From Colwellia demingiae (lineage in GTDB: Bacteria; Pseudomonadota; Gammaproteobacteria; Enterobacterales; Alteromonadaceae): DNA of 64,000 nt. Location of the stretch: positions 248,001-312,000 of the forward strand of contig NZ_VOLT01000006.1 of the NCBI RefSeq assembly GCF_007954275.1, given 5' to 3'. The notes under the pieces are model-generated. The model did not search any database. It had not been told where the DNA came from and saw only the letters and a program-made list of their open reading frames with translations. The number at the start of each line of letters is the position of its first letter. The stretch's first letter is position 1. Shown piece after piece: positions 50,149-59,628 of this stretch. The translations under genes and the position numbers were made by a program.

Positions 50149-51522
50149 ATGCTTGAAACGCTAATGCTGTCACGCATTCAGTTTGCCGCCAATATAAGTT
50201 TTCATATTCTCTTTCCAACAATCACTATAGCGTTAAGTTGGTTTCTATTTTTTTTCAAATTACGTTTTGTTCAAACGGGTGAGCCGGTTTGGATGCGCGC
50301 CTATCGATTTTGGGTAAAAATATTCGCAATCACTTTTGCCATTGGCGTCGTTACGGGTATTACTATGTCATTCCAGTTTGGTACTAACTGGCCTAAATTC
50401 ATGGAAACGGTGGGGAATATTGCCGGTCCGTTATTAGGTTATGAAGTATTAACCGCATTTTTCCTCGAAGCTGGCTTTCTCGGTATTATGTTATTTGGTA
50501 TGAATAGGGTTTCAGCGAGAGTACACACTTTAGCGACCCTTATTGTTGCCATAGGGACAACCTTGTCTGCCTTTTGGATTTTAGCCCTTAACTCTTGGAT
50601 GCAAACCCCGCAAGGTCATGAAATGCGAGATGGTGTTGCTTTTCCTGTCGATTGGTTGGCTATTATTTTTAACCCCTCATTTCCTTATCGATTATCGCAT
50701 ATGGTTGTTGCATCAGGCTTAACTGCCGCCTTTTTAGTCGCCGGCATCAGTGCTTATAGATTACTTAAAGGTGACGATAAAAAAGCGCCAAAGCTGACAC
50801 TAAAAATAGCATTAACCGTGGCAATGTTTTTAACACCTCTGCAAATATTTATTGGTGATATGCACGGGTTAAATACGCTTGAGCATCAGCCACAAAAAAT
50901 TGCAGCGATGGAAGGCGTGTGGCATACCGAAAAAGGTGCTCCGTTGTTACTTTTCGCTATTCAAGATGAGCAGGAAAAAACTAATCATTTTGAGCTAGCA
51001 ATACCTAACATGGCAAGTTTCATTTTAACCCATGATCTTCAAGGAGAAATTAAAGGCTTAAATGAATTTGAAGGTAATCATCCACCAGTAGCTCCAGTAT
51101 TTTATGCCTTTCGAGTTATGGTTGGCGTTGGCATGTTAATGCTAATAGTTTCGTGGGCGGGTCGCATACAACTTTGGCGAAATAAACCTTTGCCACGGTG
51201 GTTATTAAAAACATTAGTGGCCATGAGTTTCTCAGGATGGTTAGCGACTTTAGCCGGTTGGTATGTAACTGAAATAGGTAGACAACCTTGGCTAGTCACA
51301 GGAATTTTAACGGTTAAAGATGCCGCCACCGATATAGCACCGGGAAATGTTGCTTTATCACTATCCCTATATCTCATTTTATATGTGGTGTTAATGACTG
51401 CTTATTTACACACGCTATTTACCATGGCAAAACGTGCGGTTGAAATTGAAGAAATAACAGATGACGAAAAAGTTAAACCTGTAATTACCTCAATGACAGC
51501 AAAGGAGAATAATTATGTTTGA
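50149..51522 (+). CDS. cydA: Cytochrome bd-type quinol oxidase subunit I, short Q-loop type
   Basis: Subunit I binds hemes b558, b595 and d and oxidises quinol to reduce O2 to water. With ATG 50149 (GGAG 7 bases upstream) the heme ligand His is residue 19, exactly as in E. coli CydA. Also visible are SHMVVAS (second His), FYAFRVMVGVG (the heme b558 Met) and the GRQPW motif. At 457 residues it is shorter than E. coli CydA (522) and lacks the long Q-loop insert, so it belongs with the CioA-like group often linked to cyanide tolerance. About nine membrane helices. It overlaps cydB by 8 bases. Confidence 0.94.
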   Translation: MLETLMLSRIQFAANISFHILFPTITIALSWFLFFFKLRFVQTGEPVWMRAYRFWVKIFAITFAIGVVTGITMSFQFGTNWPKFMETVGNIAGPLLGYEVLTAFFLEAGFLGIMLFGMNRVSARVHTLATLIVAIGTTLSAFWILALNSWMQTPQGHEMRDGVAFPVDWLAIIFNPSFPYRLSHMVVASGLTAAFLVAGISAYRLLKGDDKKAPKLTLKIALTVAMFLTPLQIFIGDMHGLNTLEHQPQKIAAMEGVWHTEKGAPLLLFAIQDEQEKTNHFELAIPNMASFILTHDLQGEIKGLNEFEGNHPPVAPVFYAFRVMVGVGMLMLIVSWAGRIQLWRNKPLPRWLLKTLVAMSFSGWLATLAGWYVTEIGRQPWLVTGILTVKDAATDIAPGNVALSLSLYLILYVVLMTAYLHTLFTMAKRAVEIEEITDDEKVKPVITSMTAKENNYV

Positions 51523-52513
51523 AGCTAATTCACTGGCGGTAATTTTTGTTTCACTGATGGGGTTTTCTATCTTGTTATACGCCATTTTAGATGGTTATGA
51601 CCTAGGTGTTGGGATATTGCTGCCCCTTACACAAAAAGATGATAGCGATACTATGATCGCCTCTATAGGGCCTTTTTGGGATGCTAACGAAACTTGGCTA
51701 GTATTAGCCATTGGCTTGCTATTAATTGCTTTTCCCGCTGCCCATAGTCATATTTTTAAAGAGCTCTATTTACCAACCGCAATATTATTAATTAGCTTAG
51801 TTTTACGTGGCGTGGCGTTTGATTTTAGAGCCAAGGCAGCATTTAGCCACAAAGCTACCTGGAACAAAGTATTTAAAGTGGGATCATTACTTGCTGCCAT
51901 GAGTCAAGGTTATATGCTTGGCATGTATGTGATGGGCTTTGAAGACACATTAGCTGCCTATATTTTTAGTTTACTGAGTGCCTTTGGTGTAGCTGCAGCA
52001 TATGCTTATATCGGTGCCTGTTGGTTGATCATGAAAACAGAGGGCGCGTTACAAGTTCAAGCAGTTAACTGGGCCAAAAAGACCGGAGTTCTATGCTTTA
52101 TTGGCGTAGTAGCAGTTTCTGCAGTGAACCCATTAATTAACCCTGATGTATACGCGAAATGGTTTGCTTGGCCCACGACCTTATATATTTTACCGTTGCC
52201 GATAATGTGTTTTGCCCTATTTGTTTATAGTCAAATGCAACTGAAACTCTTACCGGCTCACAATGATATAGGTTGTTGGCGACCCTTTGTGGCCGCTGTC
52301 GTGATTTTTGCGTTATGCTTTTTTGGTTTAGCTTTTAGCTTCTTCCCCTACATTGTGCCGGGTAAGTTAACCATTTGGCAGTCAGCAGCAGCGCCTGAAT
52401 CACTGAGCTTTATTCTTTGGGGAGCAATCATAGTAGTTCCGGTGATCATCAGTTATACCGTATTTTCATATCGTGTTTTTTGGGGAAAGGTGCAAGAGTT
52501 GAGATACCATTAA
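51515..52513 (+). CDS. cydB: Cytochrome bd-type quinol oxidase subunit II
   Basis: A 332-residue subunit with eight or nine membrane helices. The family start (LLYAILDGYDLGVGILLPL) and the segment GPFWDANETWLVLAIGLL are clear. The length matches the CioB group. It overlaps cydA. No CydX-like micropeptide gene is visible immediately downstream. Confidence 0.94.
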   Translation: MFEANSLAVIFVSLMGFSILLYAILDGYDLGVGILLPLTQKDDSDTMIASIGPFWDANETWLVLAIGLLLIAFPAAHSHIFKELYLPTAILLISLVLRGVAFDFRAKAAFSHKATWNKVFKVGSLLAAMSQGYMLGMYVMGFEDTLAAYIFSLLSAFGVAAAYAYIGACWLIMKTEGALQVQAVNWAKKTGVLCFIGVVAVSAVNPLINPDVYAKWFAWPTTLYILPLPIMCFALFVYSQMQLKLLPAHNDIGCWRPFVAAVVIFALCFFGLAFSFFPYIVPGKLTIWQSAAAPESLSFILWGAIIVVPVIISYTVFSYRVFWGKVQELRYH

Positions 52514-52726
52514 GTCACTATTAAAATGACTTTTATTAACCAACTGCTCTGGTAGTGTATTTAGTATCAGAGTCGAGTCAGGAATAGATGGCGATTAAGA
52601 TAGGTAGTCAAGGCAAAGGGTAAACTGACAGAGAAAAGGTATTGTTACCTAACTGCAAAGTAACACAGTTGCGCTTACCTGCTAGGTAGGCACAACTGCT
52701 ATGAAAAAACCGCTAACAAAGTCACA

Positions 52727-52758
52727 AACAACCAAATGATAAATACCATTTGGTTGTT
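52727..52758. terminator. Hairpin between convergent cydB and the chemoreceptor gene
   Basis: A perfect 12-bp stem (AACAACCAAATG and its complement) with an 8-base loop. There is no pronounced U run on either side. It probably ends both convergent transcripts. Confidence 0.6.
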
Positions 52759-52788
52759 AAGTAAAGTGACTTTAGTACTTATCTAACA

Positions 52789-54699
52789 TTAGCTTAATTT
52801 AAACTGTGCAACTAAAGCTTTCAAATTAACATTGGCATTAGCTAACTCAATAGTTTGATCAAGACTGTTATTTCCATTTACCACTAACTCATTTGCCATA
52901 TCGCTAATTGCCGTCATATTTCGGGCTATTTCATCAGAAACACAACTTTGTTCTTCAGCAGCAGTAGCAATTTGTAAATTTAGATCGTTTATTTGACTTA
53001 CCGATTCATTAATCGAGCCTAAATCATTCGCAACCACTTCTGTTGATTTAGCAACTTCCAAACATGTGGACTTAGTTGAACCCATGGTAGAAATTGCAGA
53101 GCTAGAGCCTTCTCGCAATTGTAAAAGAGTATGCTCAATTTCTGTTGTACTGTCTTGAGTTTTGGCAGCAAGTGCCCTTACTTCGTCAGCAACTACAGCA
53201 AAACCTCTTCCATATTCACCCGCTCTAGCGGCTTCAATTGCTGCATTTAACGCTAATAAATTTGTTTGACCCGCAATATCCCCTATGACTTTCAATACAT
53301 TATTGATGTCAGAGGTATTTCGTTCAATTTCAGAAATGCTATTCGAAGTATTTTCAACCTCATTAACTAACCTTGCGACTATTGATGTGGCCTCTCCAAC
53401 CGATTCTTTGGACTTCAATGCTTGAGTATTGGTTGTTTGTGTAAATGCTGCCGTATCATTACTATTTTGAGCGACATCTTTTGCTGTAACACTCATCTCT
53501 TCTATAGCAGAAACTATTTGGTCCGTTTCGATCATATGTGCATTGAGAATGGTGCCATTTGAATCAACTTCATCTCTAAGTTTTTTTATACTAACGTCAA
53601 TCTCAATACTCGATTGCGAAACATCAAGCATTAACCGTTGTAACTTTTCAATAAATAAATTTATATTCTCAGAAATAAGACCTAGGTCATCGTTATTCTT
53701 TACCGGTAAGCGAGACGTTAAATCACCGTTACCTTTAGACAAATCATGTACCATTTCTTTAAGCAATAAAATAGGTCGATACAGTGCTTGTAAAACCAGT
53801 AGCAGTACTGCAATTCCAATAATAATCATTACAATAGAAGATACCACGGCTTGATTAAGCGCAGAATCTAAAGAAGCATAAGCAACCGATTTATCAATAC
53901 CAACGAACAAATACCATTTTTTACCATTTACCAGCTCTATCGATTTAGTAAATGCGATTTTATCCACACCGTTTAATGTGTAGTCTTTCATCATTTCATC
54001 TTGTGACAACATTTCTCTTTCAAGATCTGCCATACCTGCATTGCGAAAAGGTGTACCCACGACCACGATTTTAGAAGTCGAAGCCAGTACATTTCCTTCT
54101 TCATCAGTAATAACTGATATCGCACCCGGTTGCTTAATTCCTTTTACGGTATCACCTAAAATAGTCAATTCAATATCAGCTAAAGCGACACCATCATTCA
54201 TCACTTTAATAATTGAAACAACATCATTGCCAGTAGTTGCATCAGGGTAAACTTCTGTTATATCCAATACATTACTGGCTTTAGCTTGACTGTACCAAGG
54301 ACGCTTTGTCGGATCATATAACTCAAGTTTTGCAACGCCATCAACCCACGCATCACCAACCGATGTTGAATATGCTCTACCATCATCAAAGCCAATATAT
54401 ATAGCACTGACATCACCTGCAGTTTTCGCGAATTTAGCAATACCAACAAAGTTATCTTGATAAGAGCCATTAACATAATTATTAGCCAACTCATCAATTA
54501 ATTTAGCTTTAGACTGAAACCATGTTTCAACTTTATCGGCTTCATAACGAATCATGCCTTGAGATGTTTCATTTACGTTTTCAACCGTATTATTACGAAT
54601 TTCATTATAAGACATCCAATTGGAGACTAATAAACAAAAGACGATCAATCCACTCATTGAAACAATCAAAGCACTTCTAAATCCAAGCATTTTTTTCAT
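52789..54699 (-). CDS. Methyl-accepting chemotaxis protein with periplasmic Cache domain
   Basis: A 636-residue chemoreceptor. It has an N-terminal membrane helix (about 8-30), a periplasmic dCache-type sensor (about 35-285; [13 protein letters not shown] is typical), a second helix (about 290-312), a HAMP domain (about 315-365) and the cytoplasmic signalling domain. The hairpin tip of that domain, around [20 protein letters not shown], is well conserved. I start at ATG 54699; longer frames run into the upstream gene's region without a ribosome site. It is 65 bp downstream of a periplasmic binding-protein gene and likely in the same operon. Confidence 0.93.
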   Translation of the reverse strand: MKKMLGFRSALIVSMSGLIVFCLLVSNWMSYNEIRNNTVENVNETSQGMIRYEADKVETWFQSKAKLIDELANNYVNGSYQDNFVGIAKFAKTAGDVSAIYIGFDDGRAYSTSVGDAWVDGVAKLELYDPTKRPWYSQAKASNVLDITEVYPDATTGNDVVSIIKVMNDGVALADIELTILGDTVKGIKQPGAISVITDEEGNVLASTSKIVVVGTPFRNAGMADLEREMLSQDEMMKDYTLNGVDKIAFTKSIELVNGKKWYLFVGIDKSVAYASLDSALNQAVVSSIVMIIIGIAVLLLVLQALYRPILLLKEMVHDLSKGNGDLTSRLPVKNNDDLGLISENINLFIEKLQRLMLDVSQSSIEIDVSIKKLRDEVDSNGTILNAHMIETDQIVSAIEEMSVTAKDVAQNSNDTAAFTQTTNTQALKSKESVGEATSIVARLVNEVENTSNSISEIERNTSDINNVLKVIGDIAGQTNLLALNAAIEAARAGEYGRGFAVVADEVRALAAKTQDSTTEIEHTLLQLREGSSSAISTMGSTKSTCLEVAKSTEVVANDLGSINESVSQINDLNLQIATAAEEQSCVSDEIARNMTAISDMANELVVNGNNSLDQTIELANANVNLKALVAQFKLS

Positions 54700-54764
54700 A
54701 TTATAACTCTCGATTAATTTTTTTTTATAAACGACATTCAGGTTTAGGACAACAAAATAATAAT

Positions 54765-55532
54765 TCAGTCCTGAATGTACTTTTTCCATACGGGTTGTAA
54801 TTTTCCATCTCTGTTCAGTGTTGCAAGTTCTTTTGTAAACAGATCAATGACACAGTTTGACGTACCTTTATGAAAGACAAAATTAACATCTGAATCATCT
54901 TTTAGTAAATAAAGGGAGGTAACCGTATTTTTTTCAACGCCTAATTTTTTTAGTTGGTAATACGTTACATCTTCTGAATAGGCAATGGCATCTACACGCT
55001 TACGCAATAACATTTCCAACATACTGACAGCAGATATTGTTTCAACCTGCTTCGCTGGATTTTTTTGAATATTCAGTAATTTTTGACCGATATCACCTCT
55101 TACAACAGCAATAGTTAATTCATCAAAAGTTTTGTTTTGCAGGGTGTCAATATTTGACGTTAAAGCCAAAATAGAAATTTTTGTCGTGGTAGGTAGAGGT
55201 ACAAGTTGAAACTTACTTGCTCGCTCTGGTGTCGTTACCATAGAAAACGCAGCATAATCAGAGTAACGTTCCATATACATTATCAACCTAGCCCATGGTA
55301 AAACAATGATATTATTACCTCTTTTTTTTATGCTAAGTTCATTGTAGATCATAGCTAAAATCTCAGGTACAGCCCCCACTAAACGACCTGATTCATCAAG
55401 ATAATTATAAGGGGGATAATCTTCTGTTACCCAATGAAGTTTAGATAAAAATAACTTACTTTCACTTTCTGTACACGCAAAGGTTGATGATGTTAATAAT
55501 AGTAGTATTAAACTAGTTAAAAATTTTATCAT
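54765..55532 (-). CDS. Family 3 periplasmic solute-binding protein
   Basis: A 255-residue exported protein with a signal peptide (about 1-19, ending STFAC; a lipobox-like Cys at 20 is possible). It has the two-lobed SBP_bac_3 fold ([20 protein letters not shown] and the [17 protein letters not shown] region). Such proteins bind amino acids or similar small molecules, but no transporter genes are next to it. The only partner is the downstream chemoreceptor, so a sensing role is as likely as transport. Confidence 0.85.
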   Translation of the reverse strand: MIKFLTSLILLLLTSSTFACTESESKLFLSKLHWVTEDYPPYNYLDESGRLVGAVPEILAMIYNELSIKKRGNNIIVLPWARLIMYMERYSDYAAFSMVTTPERASKFQLVPLPTTTKISILALTSNIDTLQNKTFDELTIAVVRGDIGQKLLNIQKNPAKQVETISAVSMLEMLLRKRVDAIAYSEDVTYYQLKKLGVEKNTVTSLYLLKDDSDVNFVFHKGTSNCVIDLFTKELATLNRDGKLQPVWKKYIQD

Positions 55533-55549
55533 TTATAAATGCCTGAGTG

Positions 55550-55589
55550 TAATACCAGTCGGACTACTTTATTGATCCATTCGGTATAA
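55550..55589. repeat. Short inverted repeat related to the MITE-like ends
   Basis: TAATACC, then CGGACTACTTTATTGA, is very close to the left end of the element at 2586-2863. It is followed at once by the inverted end ATCCATTCGGTATAA. It looks like a collapsed copy, or two ends brought together with the interior lost. Confidence 0.55.
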
Positions 55590-55872
55590 GTTATTTGTAG
55601 GCTCAATAAGCGTCCTACCAACAATCAATTGTTATCTTTATTTTCTTCCTTTGCTATATAAATACATCCTAGTATGCGAGGTAAAAAACAATTGAATTTA
55701 TATTTTAAGAATAAAGTATAGTCAAAGATTACCTATAGTTAAGTATAATTTTCTCTATATTCTATTACTGCCCATTAGTGCTGTACTCTTGGCTCTGATG
55801 GTAGAGAAGTTAAAGAATATTATAGGTGCTTAAAACTTGATTGGTTTAACAGGTATGATGATAAAAATTGTC
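55590..55872. other. Spacer with no gene seen
   Basis: AT-rich DNA between the gcvT terminator and the start of the binding-protein gene. It should hold the promoter of the latter (minus strand). No open frame or structured RNA is recognisable. Confidence 0.4.
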
Positions 55873-55902
55873 AGGATTAAACGATGAATATCGTTCAATC
55901 CT
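55873..55902 (-). terminator. Intrinsic terminator of gcvT
   Basis: AGGATTGAACGAT and ATCGTTTAATCCT pair (one mismatch) around a 4-base loop and are followed on the minus strand by GACAATTTTTA. Confidence 0.8.
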
Positions 55903-55957
55903 GTTAAAACTTGGATTAAGATAGGCTAACTGTGAACGCTATCTTATATCACTAACT

Positions 55958-57085
55958 TCAGCCTCTAAAATAGCGCTGCTCAACAAATGGCATTTTTTGA
56001 ATTAGCATAGGCAGTTTTTTACCGCGAACTTCGGCAAAAATTTCCGTATCTAATACTGCATATTGAGTTTGAACATACCCCATGGCAATGGGAGAGCCTT
56101 TAGTTGGTCCAGCGGTACCACTGGTTACTACGCCAATTTCGTCGCCTTGGGTATTGAATAATTTAACACCTTCTCGTACAGGGGCTTTACCTAAACCAAC
56201 CATACCGATGCGTTTACGAGCAACGTCTTTTGTTACGATTTGATCAAGAATAATGTCTGCGCCTGGGAAACCACCAGCACGTGCACCATCAGTACGTCTT
56301 ATCTTGCTAATTGCCCATAACAAGCTTGCCTCAACTGGCGTTGTTGTTTGGTCAATATCATGGCCATATAAACATAAACCTGATTCTAAACGAAGAGAAT
56401 CACGTGCGCCTAAACCAATCCACTCAATTTCTTCCTCAGCTAACATCAAGCGAGTAATACGCTCAGCATGTTCACCAGGAATTGATATTTCAAAGCCATC
56501 TTCACCCGTATAACCAGCTCGGCCGATAATACATTGAGCGCCAGCGAAATCTACTACACGAGAATCCATGAATACCATATCAGCAGACTCAGGCAATAAG
56601 CGTTTTAATACTTCACCTGCTTTTGGTCCCTGTAAAGCCAATAAAGCACGGCCTTCTAGGATTTCTATTTTAACATCTGCAGGCAGGTGTTTTTGCATGT
56701 GCGCAATATCTTGCGTTTTACATGCGGCATTAACTACAACAAATAAATGGTCGCCAAAGTTGCTCACCATTAAATCATCAAGTAAACCACCTTGCTCATT
56801 AGTAAATAGCGCATAACGCTGTTTACCTTGTGGTAAATCGATAATATCAACCGGCACTAATGTTTCTAATGCGGCCGCAGCATTTTTTCCAACTAGTTTT
56901 AATTGTCCCATATGAGAGACATCGAACAATCCTGCTTGAGCACGAGTATGTAAATGCTCTTTCTTAACGCCCATTTCGTACTGTACAGGCATATCATAGC
57001 CAGCAAATGGTACCATTTTGCCGCCAGCTTCAATATGAAGGTCGTAGCATGGAGTTTTGAGCAGTTCTTGATTTGATTCAGTCAT
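55958..57085 (-). CDS. gcvT: Glycine cleavage system T protein (aminomethyltransferase)
   Basis: GcvT releases ammonia from the aminomethyl-lipoyl H protein and passes the methylene group to THF. The 375-residue protein has the expected THF-binding core (VPFAGYDMPVQY, FDVSHMGQLKL, GYTGEDGFEISIP and the DSLRLESGLCLYG region). Start at ATG 57085, with GGAG 6 bases upstream. Unusually it is on the opposite strand from gcvH and gcvP, about 2.9 kb from glyA. It lies 60 bp downstream of a Na+/amino acid symporter gene with which it is probably co-transcribed. Confidence 0.96.
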   Translation of the reverse strand: MTESNQELLKTPCYDLHIEAGGKMVPFAGYDMPVQYEMGVKKEHLHTRAQAGLFDVSHMGQLKLVGKNAAAALETLVPVDIIDLPQGKQRYALFTNEQGGLLDDLMVSNFGDHLFVVVNAACKTQDIAHMQKHLPADVKIEILEGRALLALQGPKAGEVLKRLLPESADMVFMDSRVVDFAGAQCIIGRAGYTGEDGFEISIPGEHAERITRLMLAEEEIEWIGLGARDSLRLESGLCLYGHDIDQTTTPVEASLLWAISKIRRTDGARAGGFPGADIILDQIVTKDVARKRIGMVGLGKAPVREGVKLFNTQGDEIGVVTSGTAGPTKGSPIAMGYVQTQYAVLDTEIFAEVRGKKLPMLIQKMPFVEQRYFRG

Positions 57086-57099
57086 GAGATCTCCGTGAA

Positions 57100-57116
57100 C
57101 CGCCCGTGAAGGGCGG
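57100..57116 (-). promoter_or_regulatory. GC-rich hairpin just before the gcvT ribosome-binding site
   Basis: CCGCCC-GTGAA-GGGCGG is a strong short stem-loop in otherwise AT-rich DNA, between the symporter stop and the gcvT ribosome site. It may stabilise or attenuate the downstream message. Confidence 0.5.
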
Positions 57117-57145
57117 CCCAAAGTATGGTTTGAAATAGCAGGAAA

Positions 57146-58528
57146 TTAGTCTGCTTGTTTTGTCATTTCAGCAGGAGCTTCGCCGCCGCTAGTAAAGTAT
57201 TCACGAGTTAATTTAATCACTACCGGACTTAGTAAGACTAGTGCGATTAAGTTAGGAATTGCCATTAACGCGTTCATTGTATCGGCAAGTAACCAGATGA
57301 ATTCTAACGAACCAACAGCGCCAACAGGTACAACTAAAATCCAAAGAATACGGAAAGGCATAATAGCTTTAACACCAAAGAAGTACTGTACACACTTCTC
57401 ACCGTATACACTCCAACCTAGTATAGTTGTAAATGCAAAAACTGTAAGAGCAATAGCTACAATGTAGTTACCATATGGAATCGCTGTGGCAAAAGCATTC
57501 GAGGTTAATTCAGCACCCGTTGAACCAGATGTCCACTCACCAGAAACAACAATAGCTAAACCGGTAATTGTACAAACAACTAAAGTATCAATGAACGTTC
57601 CTAACATTCCCACAAGGCCTTGAGCTACAGGGTTATTAGTTTTAGCCGCTGCATGAGCAATAGGAGCACTACCTAAACCAGCTTCATTTGAGAAAACACC
57701 ACGAGCCACACCGAAACGAATAGCAGCCCAAACAGCAGCACCGGCGAATCCACCTTCAGCAGCAGTTTCTGTAAATGCACTTTCAAAAATTAGAGCGATA
57801 GCTGCAGGAAGTTCAGCAGCATGTACGAATAAAACAACAACACCAGCACTGATGTAGAATATAGCCATTAATGGAACAAGTTTACCGGCAACATCACCAA
57901 TACGTTTAATACCACCCATAAGCACTAAGCCTACAAGTACCATTAGAATAATACCGGTAGCTGCAGGCGGAACACCAAAGCTACTTTCAAGTGCGTTTGC
58001 AACTGAGTTTGATTGTACTGTATTACCGATACCAAAAGCAGCGATAGAACCAAATAGTGCGAATGCACCACCTAACCAGCCCCATCTGCTTGATAAACCG
58101 TTTTTAATATAGTACATCGGACCACCGATTTGGTTACCGTTTGCATCAACTTCACGATAACGAACTGCCAATACAGCTTCAGCAAATTTAGTCGCCATAC
58201 CTACTAAGGCAGTACACCACATCCAAAATAGTGCGCCTGGGCCACCTAGGAATATAGCAGTTGCAACACCAGCGATATTACCAGTACCGATAGTTGCGGA
58301 TAGTGATGTCATTAATGCATTAAAAGGGCTGATTTCGCCTTTAGCATTTTTATCTTCATCTGGAATACGACCTGTCCAGAGCAACCTAAAGCCTGTTACT
58401 AACTTAAGGATCGGCATGAATCGTAAACTGACCATTAAGAATAAACCAACACCAAGTATCATAACTAGCATGGGGACACCCCAAACCAAGCTATTGAGAC
58501 TGGAAATTAAACCCGTTAAAAATTCCAT
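57146..58528 (-). CDS. Sodium:alanine/glycine symporter (AGCS family)
   Basis: A 460-residue inner membrane carrier with about ten helices. The AGCS signatures NALMTSLSATIGTGNIAGVATAI, GGPMYYIKNGL and ARGVFSNEAGLGSAPIAHA (each segment visible in order) are complete. AGCS carriers take up alanine or glycine with Na+; next to gcvT and opposite glyA-gcvHP, glycine is the likely substrate. A palindrome at 58635-58650, about 110 bp upstream, matches one in front of glyA. Confidence 0.94.
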   Translation of the reverse strand: MEFLTGLISSLNSLVWGVPMLVMILGVGLFLMVSLRFMPILKLVTGFRLLWTGRIPDEDKNAKGEISPFNALMTSLSATIGTGNIAGVATAIFLGGPGALFWMWCTALVGMATKFAEAVLAVRYREVDANGNQIGGPMYYIKNGLSSRWGWLGGAFALFGSIAAFGIGNTVQSNSVANALESSFGVPPAATGIILMVLVGLVLMGGIKRIGDVAGKLVPLMAIFYISAGVVVLFVHAAELPAAIALIFESAFTETAAEGGFAGAAVWAAIRFGVARGVFSNEAGLGSAPIAHAAAKTNNPVAQGLVGMLGTFIDTLVVCTITGLAIVVSGEWTSGSTGAELTSNAFATAIPYGNYIVAIALTVFAFTTILGWSVYGEKCVQYFFGVKAIMPFRILWILVVPVGAVGSLEFIWLLADTMNALMAIPNLIALVLLSPVVIKLTREYFTSGGEAPAEMTKQAD

Positions 58529-58569
58529 AATTATTTCTCTCTGTTGTAATAATTTGTTTATATTTATGT

Positions 58570-58586
58570 ATCAACCTAGTGTTGAT
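58570..58586. repeat. Small inverted repeat in the leader of the symporter gene
   Basis: ATCAAC-CTAGT-GTTGAT, with perfect 6-bp arms, lies about 45 bp before the symporter start. Its role is unknown. Confidence 0.35.
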
Positions 58587-58634
58587 TTTATTATTTTGTA
58601 AATAATCGAAGACTTTCAAAGAAGACGAACAAAA

Positions 58635-58650
58635 GTTTCCAATAGGAAAC
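58635..58650. promoter_or_regulatory. Candidate operator GTTTCC-N4-GGAAAC (upstream of the symporter-gcvT genes)
   Basis: A perfect inverted repeat with arms GTTTCC/GGAAAC and spacer AATA. The same palindrome occurs at 59607-59628 with spacer TATA. Being present on both sides of the XRE-cupin gene, it is the best candidate for that regulator's binding site. Confidence 0.65.
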
Positions 58651-58806
58651 AAGCTAGCTAAAAATATGAGGAATTGCAAGTTTTAAATTGGAATAGTTGA
58701 GCTTTATTTTTTGTAATTATAGTGATTATAAAATAAAACACTTGTTCTAAAATAAGCATTAATAGCTTTGAATACAAGGCATTATGAGATGTGCCTTTGT
58801 GGTATT

Positions 58807-58838
58807 CAATTGACTTTAGCAGGAACTAAAGACAATTG
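58807..58838. terminator. Hairpin downstream of the XRE-cupin gene
   Basis: CAATTG and CTTTAG pair with CTAAAG and CAATTG around a 6-base loop with one A/A mismatch. It lies just after the end of the regulator on the minus strand. No U run follows, so termination is uncertain. Confidence 0.5.
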
Positions 58839-58892
58839 ACTTAATCTGACGGGTAAGCGTTATTCTGCAGTAATCCACAATATCAATGCATC

Positions 58893-59489
58893 CTATTTGC
58901 TAGTCGATATGACAAGGTGCCCCATGGTCGCATCGTAATAGGCACTGTCTCCCACAACTAAGGTTGCAGGCTCATAAAATTCAGTCAGCAGTTGAACTTC
59001 TCCCTCCAAAACCAGCAGGAACTCCTCACCTTCATGACGAACCCACTCACCAAAATGGTCAAAGTTTCGCGCATGAACTCTACTTTTGTATGGCATCATC
59101 TTTTTGTTTCTAAGCTGAGTAGACAACAGTTCATGCTCGTAGGTTAGCGTGGCGTGGGGCCGTCCTTGCCCATTTAGGGTTACGTCTCTTCGACCCGTCA
59201 CCTTAGTTTCTTTAGGTTTGGTAAATAATTGGGGTAACTCAATATTAAGCCCCGAAGCCAACTTTTGCATGACGCTAAACGTTGGTGAAATTTGTTCATT
59301 TTCAATCTTTGACAAGGTAGAACGCGCCAATCCAGTGCGTTTACTTGCTTCTTCAAGCGTCAATTTATTTTCAGTTCGAATCGCTTTAAGCTGCACGCCT
59401 ATCGTCGCTTTCTCTACCACTCGCTTATTATTTTCATTATCCCCAATAGTCATTGAAGGATACTTATCAACCTTATCATGCTCGCTCAT
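58893..59489 (-). CDS. XRE-family regulator with C-terminal cupin domain (likely truncated by an amber codon)
   Basis: A 198-residue regulator with an N-terminal XRE helix-turn-helix (about 28-85; LTLEEASKRTGLARSTLSKIE) and a C-terminal cupin sensor (about 125-195; EEFLLVLEGEV, VVGDSAYYDATMGHLVIST). The frame ends at TAG 58893-58895, after ISTSK. The next codons in the same frame read DALILWITAE and then TAA (58860-58862), which looks like the normal last strand of such cupins. It therefore seems to carry a late nonsense codon. The protein may still work, be read through, or be impaired. It lies between the symporter-gcvT and glyA-gcvHP groups and is their likely regulator. Confidence 0.88.
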   Translation of the reverse strand: MSEHDKVDKYPSMTIGDNENNKRVVEKATIGVQLKAIRTENKLTLEEASKRTGLARSTLSKIENEQISPTFSVMQKLASGLNIELPQLFTKPKETKVTGRRDVTLNGQGRPHATLTYEHELLSTQLRNKKMMPYKSRVHARNFDHFGEWVRHEGEEFLLVLEGEVQLLTEFYEPATLVVGDSAYYDATMGHLVISTSK

Positions 59490-59606
59490 CGTACCACCTA
59501 GCTAAATATTTCGTTTAAACAATAGTGGCACATTAACAACCTATACAGAACTCTTTTAGGAAACTATCAAGGGGATAGCGCTACATTGACTAGACTTTAT
59601 TGAAAT

Positions 59607-59628
59607 AAAGTTTCCTATAGGAAACTTT
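59607..59628. promoter_or_regulatory. Candidate operator, perfect palindrome between the XRE-cupin gene and glyA
   Basis: Arms AAAGTTTCC and GGAAACTTT flank TATA, so the full 22 bp is self-complementary. It lies just upstream of a plausible glyA promoter (TTGCAT at 59632-59637, 17 bases, TATGTT at 59655-59660). A half site (TAGGAAAC at 59557-59564) stands 61 bp further left, beside a possible -35 of the regulator's own promoter. Confidence 0.7.

Noticed and set aside
52514-52788. CydX-like micropeptide after cydB
   Set aside because: Only a 9-codon frame without family features was seen; CioAB-type oxidases usually lack CydX.
58529-58892. Glycine riboswitch upstream of the symporter-gcvT genes
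   Set aside because: I looked for the conserved core motifs of the tandem glycine aptamer on the minus strand and did not find them; the palindrome suggests protein-based control.
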